Source: Leguminivora glycinivorella (taxonomy: Eukaryota > Arthropoda > Insecta > Lepidoptera > Tortricidae). From it: a stretch of 64,000 bases of DNA. Numbering within the stretch: position 1 is the first letter of the stretch; every line of letters starts with the position of its first letter. Positions 20,527 to 29,323 of this stretch are shown piece after piece. Under the pieces are notes generated by a model. The model made no database searches and was not told the DNA's origin. It was given only the letters and a program-made list of their open reading frames with translations. Location of the stretch: the NCBI RefSeq assembly GCF_023078275.1, contig NC_062978.1, positions 19,367,883 to 19,431,882 on the forward strand, in the 5' to 3' direction. The position numbers and the translations under genes were made by a program.

Positions 20527-20940
20527 AGACAAACTCTACCCAACACGCATATTACTGGTCTTATTCTTCTGGTTCCAAAAAAATCTCATTAAAGTCCTTA
20601 TTGAAAACATTACTGTATACCTAACGGCCTACGCCAGACCAATTCGGATGAGATAAAAGCATTGAATCCGAATCAGAAGTCGGTGCACGAGCCTTGGATA
20701 GCGGCCAACGCCATCTCTTATCTTAAATTGAAACTTCTTGTAAAATGGGACTATTAGATATTGAAGATACGGTTAGCCTGAGGTGTAGGTTGTTGAAAAT
20801 TATAGAATTAATAAGCGAGAATTTCTTAGTATTTACTGGATATTGTAATATCAATCGTTATGGAACTTTAAAGTTTAATTTGAAAGTATTGTTGGATACC
20901 TTAAAACATACTTACCAATCGTCTTAGCGAATGATATTCC
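20527..20940. other. Unassigned
   Basis: No recognisable gene or repeat; a 60-codon frame at 20745-20927 has no motif. Confidence 0.4.
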
Positions 20941-21365
20941 GCTTTGTGTGGTAGGGCACAGCACAGGGGATATTCTCTTGCTCGAATCTCCCAACTGGGG
21001 AAGTACCTCCGCCTTACAGAAGACCGCAGCCAAATAGCACTAGACCCTACTCATAGTGTTGTGTTCCTGCCGGTGAGTAAGGCTGCCAGAGCTCAACGAG
21101 GGTGCGGTGTGCTGACGACGGGAGGACTTACGGAACTAATTTGTTCCGTCTATTGTCCTTTGAGTCGTCGGCAACCCAAACCCTCCTTGGAACTTGTGCA
21201 CTCTTTTTTGCTGTGTACTTATAGTATGTACTTAACACAGCAAAAGGGAGTGTACAAGTTTCTAATAGGGTGGAAACGCGCATGTGACACTCCTTGAGTT
21301 GCAGCCGTCCAAAGGTTACGGTGACCGCTTTCCATCAGGCGGACCGTATGCTTGTTTGCCACCGA
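20941..21365 (-). repeat. GGTCCGCCTGATGGAAAGCG-family repeat, long copy, minus strand
   Basis: The minus strand begins GGTGGCAAACAAGCATACGG and runs through ACGCCTGCA-like blocks. It extends beyond the core into a region ending CTCACCGGCAGGAACAC, also present at the end of the 62.65 kb copy, so the family unit is at least about 250-420 bp. It contains an inverted pair (TTGTGCACTC...TTTTGCTGTGT and ACACAGCAAAAGGGAGTGTACAA). Confidence 0.75.
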
Positions 21366-21449
21366 CGTAGTATTTAAAAAAAAACCATCGATTTACGCAT
21401 TAAAATTTAAATGTCCTATTTATTATAAAATAAGTGCATAATTTCGAGC

Positions 21450-21605
21450 TCTTTGTGACGTTGTTTTTTTAAGAGGATATAGTTGAAGGCATGGAGAGTG
21501 ACATTGGCTACTTTTTGTCTATTTTTAACCTCCGACTTCCCTAAAATGGAGAGTGGAATTTTGTATGGAGCATTCTGTAATTTTCTGTAAACCTTGAAAT
21601 CTTGA
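21450..21605 (+). mobile_element. Decayed Lep1-type Helitron fragment
   Basis: AGAGTGACATTGGCTACTTT, TTTTGTCT and GTATGGAGCATTCTGTAATT match the interior of the longer Helitron copies at 40333 and 53138. Both termini are lost. Confidence 0.7.
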
Positions 21606-21960
21606 AACATTCAATTAAAAATAAATAACTAATGTATTTAAAGGTAGTTCGGCAAACACCAGTCTTTTCAAAACCCTAAATAACCTTTACCACTTCCCAT
21701 GCAAGCTTTTCTAAACATGTGACCAGGAAGTAAAACACCTAATAAGCCACGCCAACAATGCCAGCTCGTGTCAAAGATTATCGCAGTAATGAAGCCGAAG
21801 AGCCATAAATAACGCCTCCATTGTCTCAGTGACAATAGGCGCCTCTTATGTGAGAGGCATTCTTAGCTTGAGATATTGTTATAACTTTTGCATACGGTTT
21901 TTTGCTTAATCTATGCCCTCTATGAATAACGAGTTTCGGAAAAACAACAATTTTCAAGGA
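21606..21960. other. Unassigned
   Basis: No gene, RNA or repeat recognised. Confidence 0.4.
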
Positions 21961-22126
21961 TAGTCCGCGCGGAGCGATCCGAACGACTAATTTGTATGAA
22001 GTTGGTGTTATTGTCCGCACGGACCCGTCCGCTTTACTCTAAAATGTTCCTTGAATTTAAAAATAATAGTCCGGAGTGGATCACTCCGCGCGGTCGGTCC
22101 GCGTGACACTAAAACCAGCCTAAGAC
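21961..22126. repeat. GC-rich MITE, GTGACACTAAAACCAGCC family, copy 1
   Basis: Related to 27911-28222 and 29030-29323. Shared blocks: TAGTCCGCGCGGAGCGATCC-type start, CTAATTTGTATGAAGTTGGT and GCGTGACACTAAAACCAGCC. The CCGCGCGGAGCGATCC and GGATCACTCCGCGCGG blocks are inverted to each other. It gives an uninterrupted reference for the nested copies at 28 kb. Confidence 0.75.
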
Positions 22127-22157
22127 AGCGATTGTGATTTATTTTGTGATCTATTAT

Positions 22158-22262
22158 TAGCTCAGGCCTGTATTCCCAAATGGAGTAGGCAGAGCACATG
22201 AAACCGCTCAAGTTGCAGGGCTACTTTTAGCAAGTAAGTGGCGAAATTGTGAAATTGCAATG
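22158..22262 (+). repeat. GGGGTAGGCAGAGCACATGA-type repeat, copy 1
   Basis: Similar to 41278-41387 and partly to 27316-27395: CCTGTATTCC...GTAGGCAGAGCACATGAAAC, then GTGGCGAAATTGTGAAAT-like text. A common lepidopteran repeat of unknown type. Confidence 0.5.
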
Positions 22263-22265
22263 CTA

Positions 22266-23556
22266 AGGTGGATGTACTAGTGCTCGACGCGGTACTAGTA
22301 CTCGTCACCCATGGTTTAAATAGCGATTAATAAGATAAGATTACCGTTACATTCATCGCAATTAGATTTATTAGATAAGAAATGTTTGTAGCCTTCACAT
22401 TTCATACGCCATATTATAAAATATAGAAACTTTTTTCAATTAATGAATAATATATGTGATGACATTGTCATGAGCAATCAATCTCTCAATTTTGTTAGCG
22501 ATTTGGTTAAGCTTTGCTCGTATTTGCTGACTTATTTAAAATACTTTCACGGTAAGTTGTGAACATATTCTATAATTGTGTTGGTGCTAGAATGTGCGGG
22601 AAGATATTTAAGTAATTAAATGTCGATTTCGTTCATTGTTACTGTGATAAACAAGCGTGTCATTTATTAGGACTGAAAACCGTCGCAAGTCTAAAACTCG
22701 ACACGGCTGGCATTTATTGGGACTGTTACGTTATTTTCCAAGTCCCAATGTTTGTCGAGCCGTTTTTTCAGGATATCACGATTAAAGTAGCCAAAACGAA
22801 TCGTTTACAGTTTCATATTATCAGCATATTTTTCTGTAAGTCACATTACTGAAAAAAACAAATTACGAGTACATGCACATAGACAGTTTTTTGTATATCT
22901 TTTACGGTTTTATTGATATGTTTTCTCGTTAAATGTAGTGAAATCTGTATAATTTCTTTGGGTAGTGCTTGACATGTCATTTTTCACAAAACATTTTCCT
23001 GGATCTGTTCTTCGTGATGCTTCCAGATACAGAGGTGGATTTAAACGACGAAGAAGTGGAGCCGGCAAAGTATTGCAGAACCTGTGGAATACAATTTTTA
23101 TTTTGGGGAATCACTATTTTAGTTCATTACATAATTTATTTTGCTCAAAATGCGGAGCCGACTTATTCTATTTTATTACATAAATGTAGCACGTAAAAAG
23201 TAAATGTTATCAACAGAATACGTTTTTTTTTATTAAATTATTTAATTTTGTAGTAAATTTTAACCCAAAACACTTGTTTTTTTACTGTTTTTCCTGAATC
23301 ATACTTAGATGTCATCTATTAGGACTGCCAGCAAAAGCAGCTGTCAGTTATTCGGACAAGCGTATTGACTTACGTTTTATTTAATTTTGAGATTTTTTTA
23401 TATTATCACTGTATGAAACTAATTGCATTTAATAAAGTTAAAGGTCACATCTCCCAAAAAAGATGGATATGTTTTGTATAGATGGGTAAATTATCGTAAT
23501 ATCACGAAACACATAAATATTTTCCCTTAACCTGTCGAGCAGTGGTACATCCACCT
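22266..23556. mobile_element. 1.29-kb element with AGGTGGATGTAC TIRs and TA flanks
   Basis: AGGTGGATGTACTAGTGCTC at 22266-22285 pairs with the right end (GAGCAGTGGTACATCCACCT), and TA lies at both edges, as in Tc1/mariner insertions. The interior has no clear transposase. Two overlapping frames (22965-23183, 22969-23196) start with ATG but show no DDE motif. The phrase ATTTATTRGGACTG recurs four times in variants (about 22665, 22712, 23313, 23347). Confidence 0.65.
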
Positions 23557-25388
23557 TATTCGCCCATCGCCCAGAAAACAATTGAACTTGGGATACAAGT
23601 TCACAGTCAAATTTTACGACACCCCTGTGGGTGGGGGTGAAAGGGGTGGTGAAATTTTAACCCGTCTCCACAACACCTATTTTTATACTACGAAATATAG
23701 CAATATCTGTTTGCGATAAAAAATACAGCTTCTGGCAAGATCCAAACTCGAATATTTTTAAAAGTTTCGAGCACTAAGTTGTTTGTTTAATTTTGTGTTC
23801 CTGATTTGCTCACGATTTTAGCTTTGCAAACTTATCAAGTATTCTGATACATTCAGCGTGCTAAGAACTTAAGAGCTTCAACGTAGTGTATCAAATTAAC
23901 ACCAAAATGAATAGATAACGCGATCTTGCGTAGAACCGCCTAAGCTCAAAATATAAAGCCAAAATACATACGCCGCACCCAGTACTCAAACTGCATAAAG
24001 CGTATTCACACGCCAGTGTACGTTGCATTTTTTCGTGAAAGCAGATCGGGGACTGTGGTGTGCATGTATTATTGAGTGCCACTGAGTGACGAGACGCGGG
24101 AGGAGGCGCGTTGAGCGGGGCGAGTTTAGTGGAAGCGAGTTACTAAATGGGGATAGTTAAGCAATCGCAGGCTATTAGAATGTTATAATAAAAAAAAAAT
24201 GTGGATACTGTAATATAGATAAGTAATCCCTGCTAAATTAATATTTTAAAATATTTGGGTTATAATAATTAACGAGCTAATCAAAACTTTCGCCAGGTAT
24301 TACTTGAGGATTACAAAGCAGTAAGTGATTTACTGAAGTAAGAAAAAAAATGACAATGATGAAAAATTTAATCAGCTTAAAAACATAACTCTCCAGAAAG
24401 GGTACAAACACTAACAACATTTTTAGTAATAAAACTCCATACCGTAACATACAATATTGCAAATTTGCGAGATCGCAATGATGGACCTTATTACTGTTGT
24501 GTGCTTGATATTAAAGTACTAAATGATTTATATGAAATTGTATGATCTCAATTGATCTCATACCTACTCAATGGCATTTTCGACCCATTCATTCTCACCA
24601 TTTAATTAAATAATAGCGTCAATAGCAACTAATGGATTAAACTATGAGAAAACGATCAAATTGTACGACCCTGAAAGTGTCACAAGTCTACTACCTACTA
24701 CTTTAGGCAGTAGTAGTTAGTAAGTAGAGACAAGGCATACCTACAATTGCCAGTCATCATCATCATCATCGTCGTCGTCCGAATCTTATCCGGCTATGGC
24801 GACTCCTTGTTAGTCTATGTGATCTGAGTTAGTAGAGACAAGGCATACAATTGCCTGTAACTGCCTACTTGCCTAGTTGATCAAGCAAGTAATCTAAACA
24901 CTCCACAGCCTGTGTTACTCAGCGCCAGACGGGTACCTGTATTGAAAGCAGGCAGTTTTCTGTAAATCTGAGAGCATTCATTTTCAGGACAAACAAGTGC
25001 TAAATGGAAAGATTGATAAGTTTTTTTAATAATAACACACACGATATTTTTTGGTCTAGTTCTAGTAGAATGTGGTTTCTTTAGTTTGATCAGTAGGTAC
25101 TATGTATTAAAATTAAATAATGCTGTTTTGCTCAAAATCTATACAAGTCATTTTCATAATGTATTTAACAGTGGTAACATTTTTATTATGTAATATGTAT
25201 GTACTTGTCTACATACAATACAGAAGCCATATACCTGATTAGGTATGATGTCTTATATTTTTTTAAATCCTAATAATAAATGGCGTCAGACGTGTTATAA
25301 AAAAATACTGATGAAGAATCTGCAGTGGTCTGTTGAAAGGGATATACCGTATTTGACCTGCGGTCTAAACGAATTAAACCCAAAGAGA
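23557..25388. other. Unassigned; short CAT/CGT microsatellite
   Basis: A (CAT)n(CGT)n tract at about 24757-24779 could be a SINE tail, but no body is recognised next to it. A G-rich segment GGGTGGGGGTGAAAGGGGTG is at 23629-23648. No gene was supported. Confidence 0.4.
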
Positions 25389-25400
25389 TTGTTCAAAATG

Positions 25401-25730
25401 TCATCATCATCCTCCCTGCGTTGATCCCGGCATTTGCCACGGCTCATTGGAGCCTGGGGTCCGCTTTGACAACTTATCCCAAGATTTGGCGTAGGCACTA
25501 GTTTTTACGAAAGCGACTGCCATCTGACCTTCCAACCCGAAGGGTAACTAGGCCTTATTGGAATTAGTCCGGTTTCCTCACGATGTTTTCCTTCACCGAA
25601 AAGCGACTGGAATATCAAATGACATTTCGCACATAAGTTTCAAAAAACTCATTGGTGCGAGCCAGGGTTCGAACCCGCGACCTTCAGATCGTAAGTCACA
25701 CGCTCTTACCGCTTGGCTACCAGCGCTTCC
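25401..25730 (-). mobile_element. tRNA-derived SINE, minus strand, with 12-bp target duplication
   Basis: The minus strand starts with a tRNA-like head (GGTAGCCAAGCGGTAAGAGC; B-box GGTTCGAACCC) and continues through CTTTTCGGTGAAGGAAAACA, GAAACCGGACTAATTCC and CAAATGCCGGGATCAACGC to a GATGATGATGA tail. TTGTTCAAAATG at 25389-25400 and TTGTGCAAAATG at 25731-25742 are the target duplication with one mismatch. It is a near-complete copy of the family interrupted at 4.1-5.9 kb. Confidence 0.88.
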
Positions 25731-25771
25731 TTGTGCAAAATGTAAACACCTCAATTAAAATTAAGTTAGTT

Positions 25772-25902
25772 TTAACACTTTCGAAACCGGGCTCTACGCG
25801 GCGCTACGACATTTTCGCTACATACGGGGAAACCCATGTAATCGGCTACGCATCTACGAGCGGTGTACCCGACAGTCGGGTTCTTGGTAGCGAAAGTGTT
25901 AA
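25772..25902. repeat. 131-bp MITE bounded by TTAA, copy 2
   Basis: Differs from the copy at 960-1090 at only a few sites, including T/A in GGCTACGCWTC, and has the same length and TTAA edges, so both insertions are young relative to most repeats here. Confidence 0.8.
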
Positions 25903-26091
25903 ACTACACTTGAATCCATACTAATGAGTGTGAATTCTCGCAGGTACGCACTGTATTATTCGCAAATACTTTACCACGTAAGATGCTCGTAACTAGTATA
26001 CCTTGACCTCCCGGCAGTACTTTTTTTTTGTTTAGAATATTGAGCTCGCGAGCCGTTCACTTAACTATGTTCGCTGTTTCGCTATTTGAAG

Positions 26092-26218
26092 GTTGGCTGG
26101 TAGAGATCGCTGTTTAGCGATAAGCCCGCCTGTTGTCACCATAGTCGTTAATTTCATTGTATTTTACTGTATCATTTATGTTTTGAGTGCAATAAAGTAT
26201 TTTATTATTATTATTTGT
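26092..26218 (+). mobile_element. 3' tail of a non-LTR retrotransposon with (TTA)n
   Basis: GGTTGGCTGGTAGAGATCGC, TAGCGATAAGCCCGCC and TGAGTGCAATAAAGTATTTT precede TTATTATTATT. The layout matches 11805-11905. No coding part remains. Confidence 0.7.
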
Positions 26219-26889
26219 CTGTCTTTTCCATATCTCGGGCCCATGGGGTCCCGGACCTTTGGGAGGCATGCGTGGGGCCGAAGCCAACAGCACAGAGGCC
26301 CTTTTAGACATTTTAATCTAAAGGCAAGGGATACACGTGGCGTATACCATCCCCGAGCGCACAATATGATACAACCGGAGATGGTCCCCGCCAGGTGCAA
26401 AGACTATTGCAGTGCAGCACTTTTGTGCTGCGATGGGAGCTAAGGTCATAGGTTATTGTTTTGAAAGTTGGATGAACTGGTTAAAGGGCTATGGGAGGAG
26501 ACTATCGGGCACCTGCCGTGACAATTAGTCTCACAATTGTAAAAGGCAGGCGGTGACTCGCCAACTGATTGAGTGGGCCCTGCAAAACGGCCGCACGCAC
26601 GGTGCGACAACAGAGCAACACTTGAGAGTGGCTAAAAGGTTGTCGAGAGGTGAGTCTGCGGTAGCTTGGTTCCTGGTGTTCCATTCAGCAGGCCGCCGGC
26701 GTTATGACATTTTACACTTCCATCCTGGAGCATAGGTCCCGCTCTTGCGAATCCACTCTGGCCGGCCGGTTAAGGCAAGCGCAGAGGCGAGGGCTAGATG
26801 GAAGTGACCTCTGGAATAGGGGTCCGCGGTGTCGCCACTCACCGTCAGCTCGCCACAAGCTGCCCCCGCGGGCTTATTATTATTATTAT
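26219..26889 (+). mobile_element. Retroelement-like unit with second (TTA)n tail
   Basis: The segment lies between two TTATTATTATT runs. GGGAGGCATGCGTGGGGCCG, AAGCCAACAGCACAGAGGCC and CCCGCCAGGTGCAAAGACTA match the fragment at 46420-46620. GC-rich, with several short frames but no recognisable domain. A likely reading is a non-coding end of a LINE inserted at, or fused to, the tail of the previous one. Confidence 0.5.
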
Positions 26890-26904
26890 TGAGTAATACG
26901 TTTA

Positions 26905-27232
26905 ATTGGGCCATATTTTTTTCAAAGTTATCCACCCCACTTTTATTGTAACATGGGTATTTTTACGCGATTCATACTCAGAATCGCAAGATGTTTCGAT
27001 CCTGATAGGAGAAAAAAAATGTCCCGAGACTTGCATACATTTTTTAAACCTTCCATTCCGATACGGCCATACAAAATGTATGAAAAAATGGTAACGGAAT
27101 GGCAAAAACCTTGGGATTTTTTTCTGTATTACGGTTGAAAGAGCACGTGATTCTGAGTAGAAACTACATAAAAATTCCAAATAAAAACGCGGGGTGGACA
27201 ACTTTGAAAAAAAACCAAAAAAATGGGCCAAT
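26905..27232. repeat. Fold-back element open on both strands
   Basis: TTGGGCCATATTTTTTTCAA...TCCACCCCACTTTTA on the left pairs with TAAAAACGCGGGGTGGACAA...TGGGCCAA on the right, and the stem continues inward (CTCAGAATC with GATTCTGAG, ACATTTT blocks). Frames of 60-124 codons on both strands mirror each other. Confidence 0.7.
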
Positions 27233-27910
27233 TTCAAAAATCTGGACTTACATTGACCGGGATATATGTAGTCCATAATTACGGCTCTAGACTAGACTTT
27301 TCGTAAAAGGATTAGACATGAAACTATACAAGTTTTAGTGCCACTCTTAGCAATAGACTTGAAAAATACCGAAATTGTGATATCGCAGTGACAGGATTAT
27401 AACCCATCATCCCCATCACAACCTGAACCCAAATTCCCAGAGACCACTTCAACGACACCTACTGGAGGAATTGTAGTGTTAAAACATTTCGTAATTAATT
27501 AAAACTTGTAGGTTAGGGGACCAGGAGGTGAGGTGGGCTATCGAACTCCCGAGCCAACGAGACTCGCCAGCGGACAGTCGGACAGCTAACTGATTTGATG
27601 CGGTGCGGACGTGGCCTTTAGTTTTACTCGATCAGTTCGGCGCGCGGAGAATTTTCGGCGCGCTCGGTGCCTCGTCGCTGTGACGCACTCACGGGTATAA
27701 TTTGTGTTGTTACAAAATCAAGTTTTTCCGAGTCTCGCTAAGCAGCCAGGCCTAATCTGCAATGTTTTTAGACTCGCTGCGTTACGTTTCGTGAATCGCC
27801 GGGCTTGTTTGGGTGCACCCTCAGCCGTCTCAAGTGGTCTGCAAGACCGTGACTTATCTATACATCGCTATGCGGTTACGTGAGGATTTTTTCACAGATG
27901 TTGGATTTGA
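27233..27910. other. Unassigned; repeat fragments
   Basis: Contains TACATTGACCGGGATATATG at about 27249, an inverted match to TATATCCCGGTCAATATAAG at about 30474, and a fragment (27316-27395) of the repeat at 41278. A GC-rich stretch at 27540-27700 shows no supportable gene start. Confidence 0.4.
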
Positions 27911-28222
27911 CTTAGGCTAGTTTTAGTGTCACTCAGACCGACCGCACGGAGCGAACCGCACTGGACTGATATGTAGTAAGTTTAGGAAGCGTTTTAGAGT
28001 AAGAACGGGTCAGCGCGGACGACAACACCAACTTCATACAAATTAGGCTGGTTTTACGCCGTGTCTTGTGTGGGCGACGGTCGCGCGACCGTCGCCATCG
28101 CGTCTCATACTTCCATATCGATAAGGTTTGATTTCGTATGCGTCGCATCGCCGTCGCGCGACAAACGCGCGACCGTCACCCACGCAAACCACGGCGTTAG
28201 TGTCACGCGGACCGTCCGCGCG
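27911..28222. repeat. GC-rich MITE, GTGACACTAAAACCAGCC family, left block
   Basis: It begins TTAGGCTAGTTTTAGTGTCA, the complement of the end of the 22 kb copy, and runs through CAACACCAACTTCATACAAA. Near 28045 a second terminus, TTAGGCTGGTTTTA, begins and continues after the Harbinger-like MITE as GTGTCACGCGGACCGTCCGC. It resumes at 29030 beyond a Jockey-like insertion. Confidence 0.75.
28057..28196 (+). repeat. Harbinger-like MITE with TTA target duplication, copy 1
   Basis: The TIRs begin CGCCGTG and continue TTGYGTGGGYGACGGTCGCG over about 33 bp. TTA at 28054-28056 and 28197-28199 is a 3-bp target duplication; removing one copy plus the element restores GGCTGGTTTTAGTGTCACGC, as found uninterrupted (reverse strand) at 22 kb. 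TWA duplications are typical of PIF/Harbinger. The second copy, inverted, is at 43177-43305. Confidence 0.88.
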
Positions 28223-28297
28223 TATTTTTTTTTTTTAACATGTTAGTTGCTGTTTGGCCACTCCTGGGGCCAGTTACAGCTGCGGTATGAGTGAGAT

Positions 28298-28328
28298 CAG
28301 TGGCGCGGCCTGAGGGGCCGCGCCACTG
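28298..28328. other. 13-bp GC hairpin in the retrotransposon 3'-UTR
   Basis: CAGTGGCGCGGCC and GGCCGCGCCACTG are exact inverted copies around TGAGG. In LINEs, 3'-UTR stem-loops can serve reverse-transcriptase recognition; that role here is inference. Confidence 0.7.
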
Positions 28329-28518
28329 CCAAGTGAGAAGAGAAAAGGAAAAGTACAGAATAGAAGAAGATAGATGATAGATTAGTATAGAGAAGTGAAG
28401 TATACAATATTTTATTTTTAGAAAATTTAATGAGTTTAATTTTTATACAATAATATTCATGATTGGATGAAATAAAAGTTATGTTTTGATATAGGATACA
28501 ATACAAGACCCTAGGGAC

Positions 28519-29013
28519 CTAGGGCGGAAGGCCCTGTGTGGTGTCGACTAACCTTCTGTGTTTTTCCCAGTTTGGACGGTTTTTATAAAAATAATCTTTG
28601 GTTTTCAGCGACGGTTTTGATTTTGCTCGGAGCTCTTTTATTATTTGAGCTTCTTTAATTTGAGCCAGCGTTATTTCGTCATCTGAGTCTAATAAGACAT
28701 GCCTCGGCCTACGTACACCTTTCCTAGGTGGAACCTCAGGGGTGTACACCGAGGCCTGTCTCACCAGGTCATTGCTATGAGTTGATGCTTTATTGAAATA
28801 ACGCTGGCTCAGAATTTTAAAATGCTGGGCTATTGTAGGGATTTCCAGGTCTTTGTGAAGGTCTTTATTTTTAATATACCAAGGTGATCCGGTGATTTTT
28901 CTTAGAAATTTATTTTACAGTAATTGAAAGCATTTTAATGCACTATTAGATCGTTGGGCAAAGACTATAGAAGAGTAGGATAGGACAGTTCTTATTGCTA
29001 TTTTGTATATATA
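28519..29013 (-). pseudogene. Jockey-like non-LTR ORF2 C-terminal fragment
   Basis: The minus frame reads about 165 codons to a stop at 28519-28521. The first part has the layout of a Jockey/CR1-type post-RT region: TVLSYSSIVFAQRSNSALKC, then NKFLRKITGSPWYIKNKDLH, then KDLEIPTI and an FNKASTHSNDLVRQA helix. The basic tail holds KNRPNWEKHRRLVDTTQGLP. One in-frame TAA at 28915-28917 interrupts it; otherwise the frame is open. The endonuclease and most of the RT are missing through 5' truncation. The remaining 82-codon ATG frame (28519-28764) is only the distal part and not a separate gene. Confidence 0.8.
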
Positions 29014-29029
29014 TATTTTATTTCTTAAT

Positions 29030-29323
29030 GACCGTCCGCGCGGAGCGATCCGCGCGACCAATTTGTATAAAGTTGATGTTGTGTCCGCGCCACTCTATAA
29101 CGCTCCCTGAAGTTAACACATTATTAGCCCAGTGTGGATCGCTCCACGCGGTTGGTACGCGTGACACTAAATAAAAGGGTCGGTTGCATCAAACCGTCTG
29201 TCACCGTTAAAGCGCTCGTTAAATTTTATTGTATGGGAAGCTCCATAGACGTCTGCTGCTTGACGATGATGTGTCTGTCAAATGTGGTTGATGCAACTGG
29301 CCCTTAGTATGCGTGACACTAAA
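29030..29323. repeat. GC-rich MITE, right block, with a nested element
   Basis: Continuation after the Jockey-like insertion: CCGCGCGGAGCGATCC, ACCAATTTGTATAAAGTTGA and GCGTGACACTAAA. The terminal GTAYGCGTGACACTAAA appears twice (29155-29171, 29307-29323) around a 135-bp segment holding another MITE. Confidence 0.75.
29175..29305. repeat. 131-bp MITE with AAGGGYCGGTTGCATCAA termini
   Basis: AAGGGTCGGTTGCATCAA at the left pairs with TTGATGCAACTGGCCCTT at the right. The flanks repeat 17 bp of the host MITE, far longer than usual for such elements. Confidence 0.75.

Larger units (their letters stand above)
28223..29029 (-). mobile_element. 5'-truncated Jockey-like retrotransposon with 13-bp target duplication
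   Basis: GACCGTCCGCGCG flanks the insertion at 28210-28222 and 29030-29042. On the minus strand the order is ORF2 C-terminus (29013-28519), a 3'-UTR with a GC hairpin, and a poly(A) tail at 28239-28223. Full-length elements of this kind are several kilobases, so this 807-bp copy is strongly 5'-truncated. Confidence 0.88.

Noticed and set aside
26902..27276. 124-codon minus frame and matching plus frames
   Set aside because: They lie in a fold-back element, which makes both strands open in mirror-image fashion.
27540..27720. Host gene promoter in a GC-rich patch
   Set aside because: No TATA box, initiator context, open frame or splice donor could be supported downstream.
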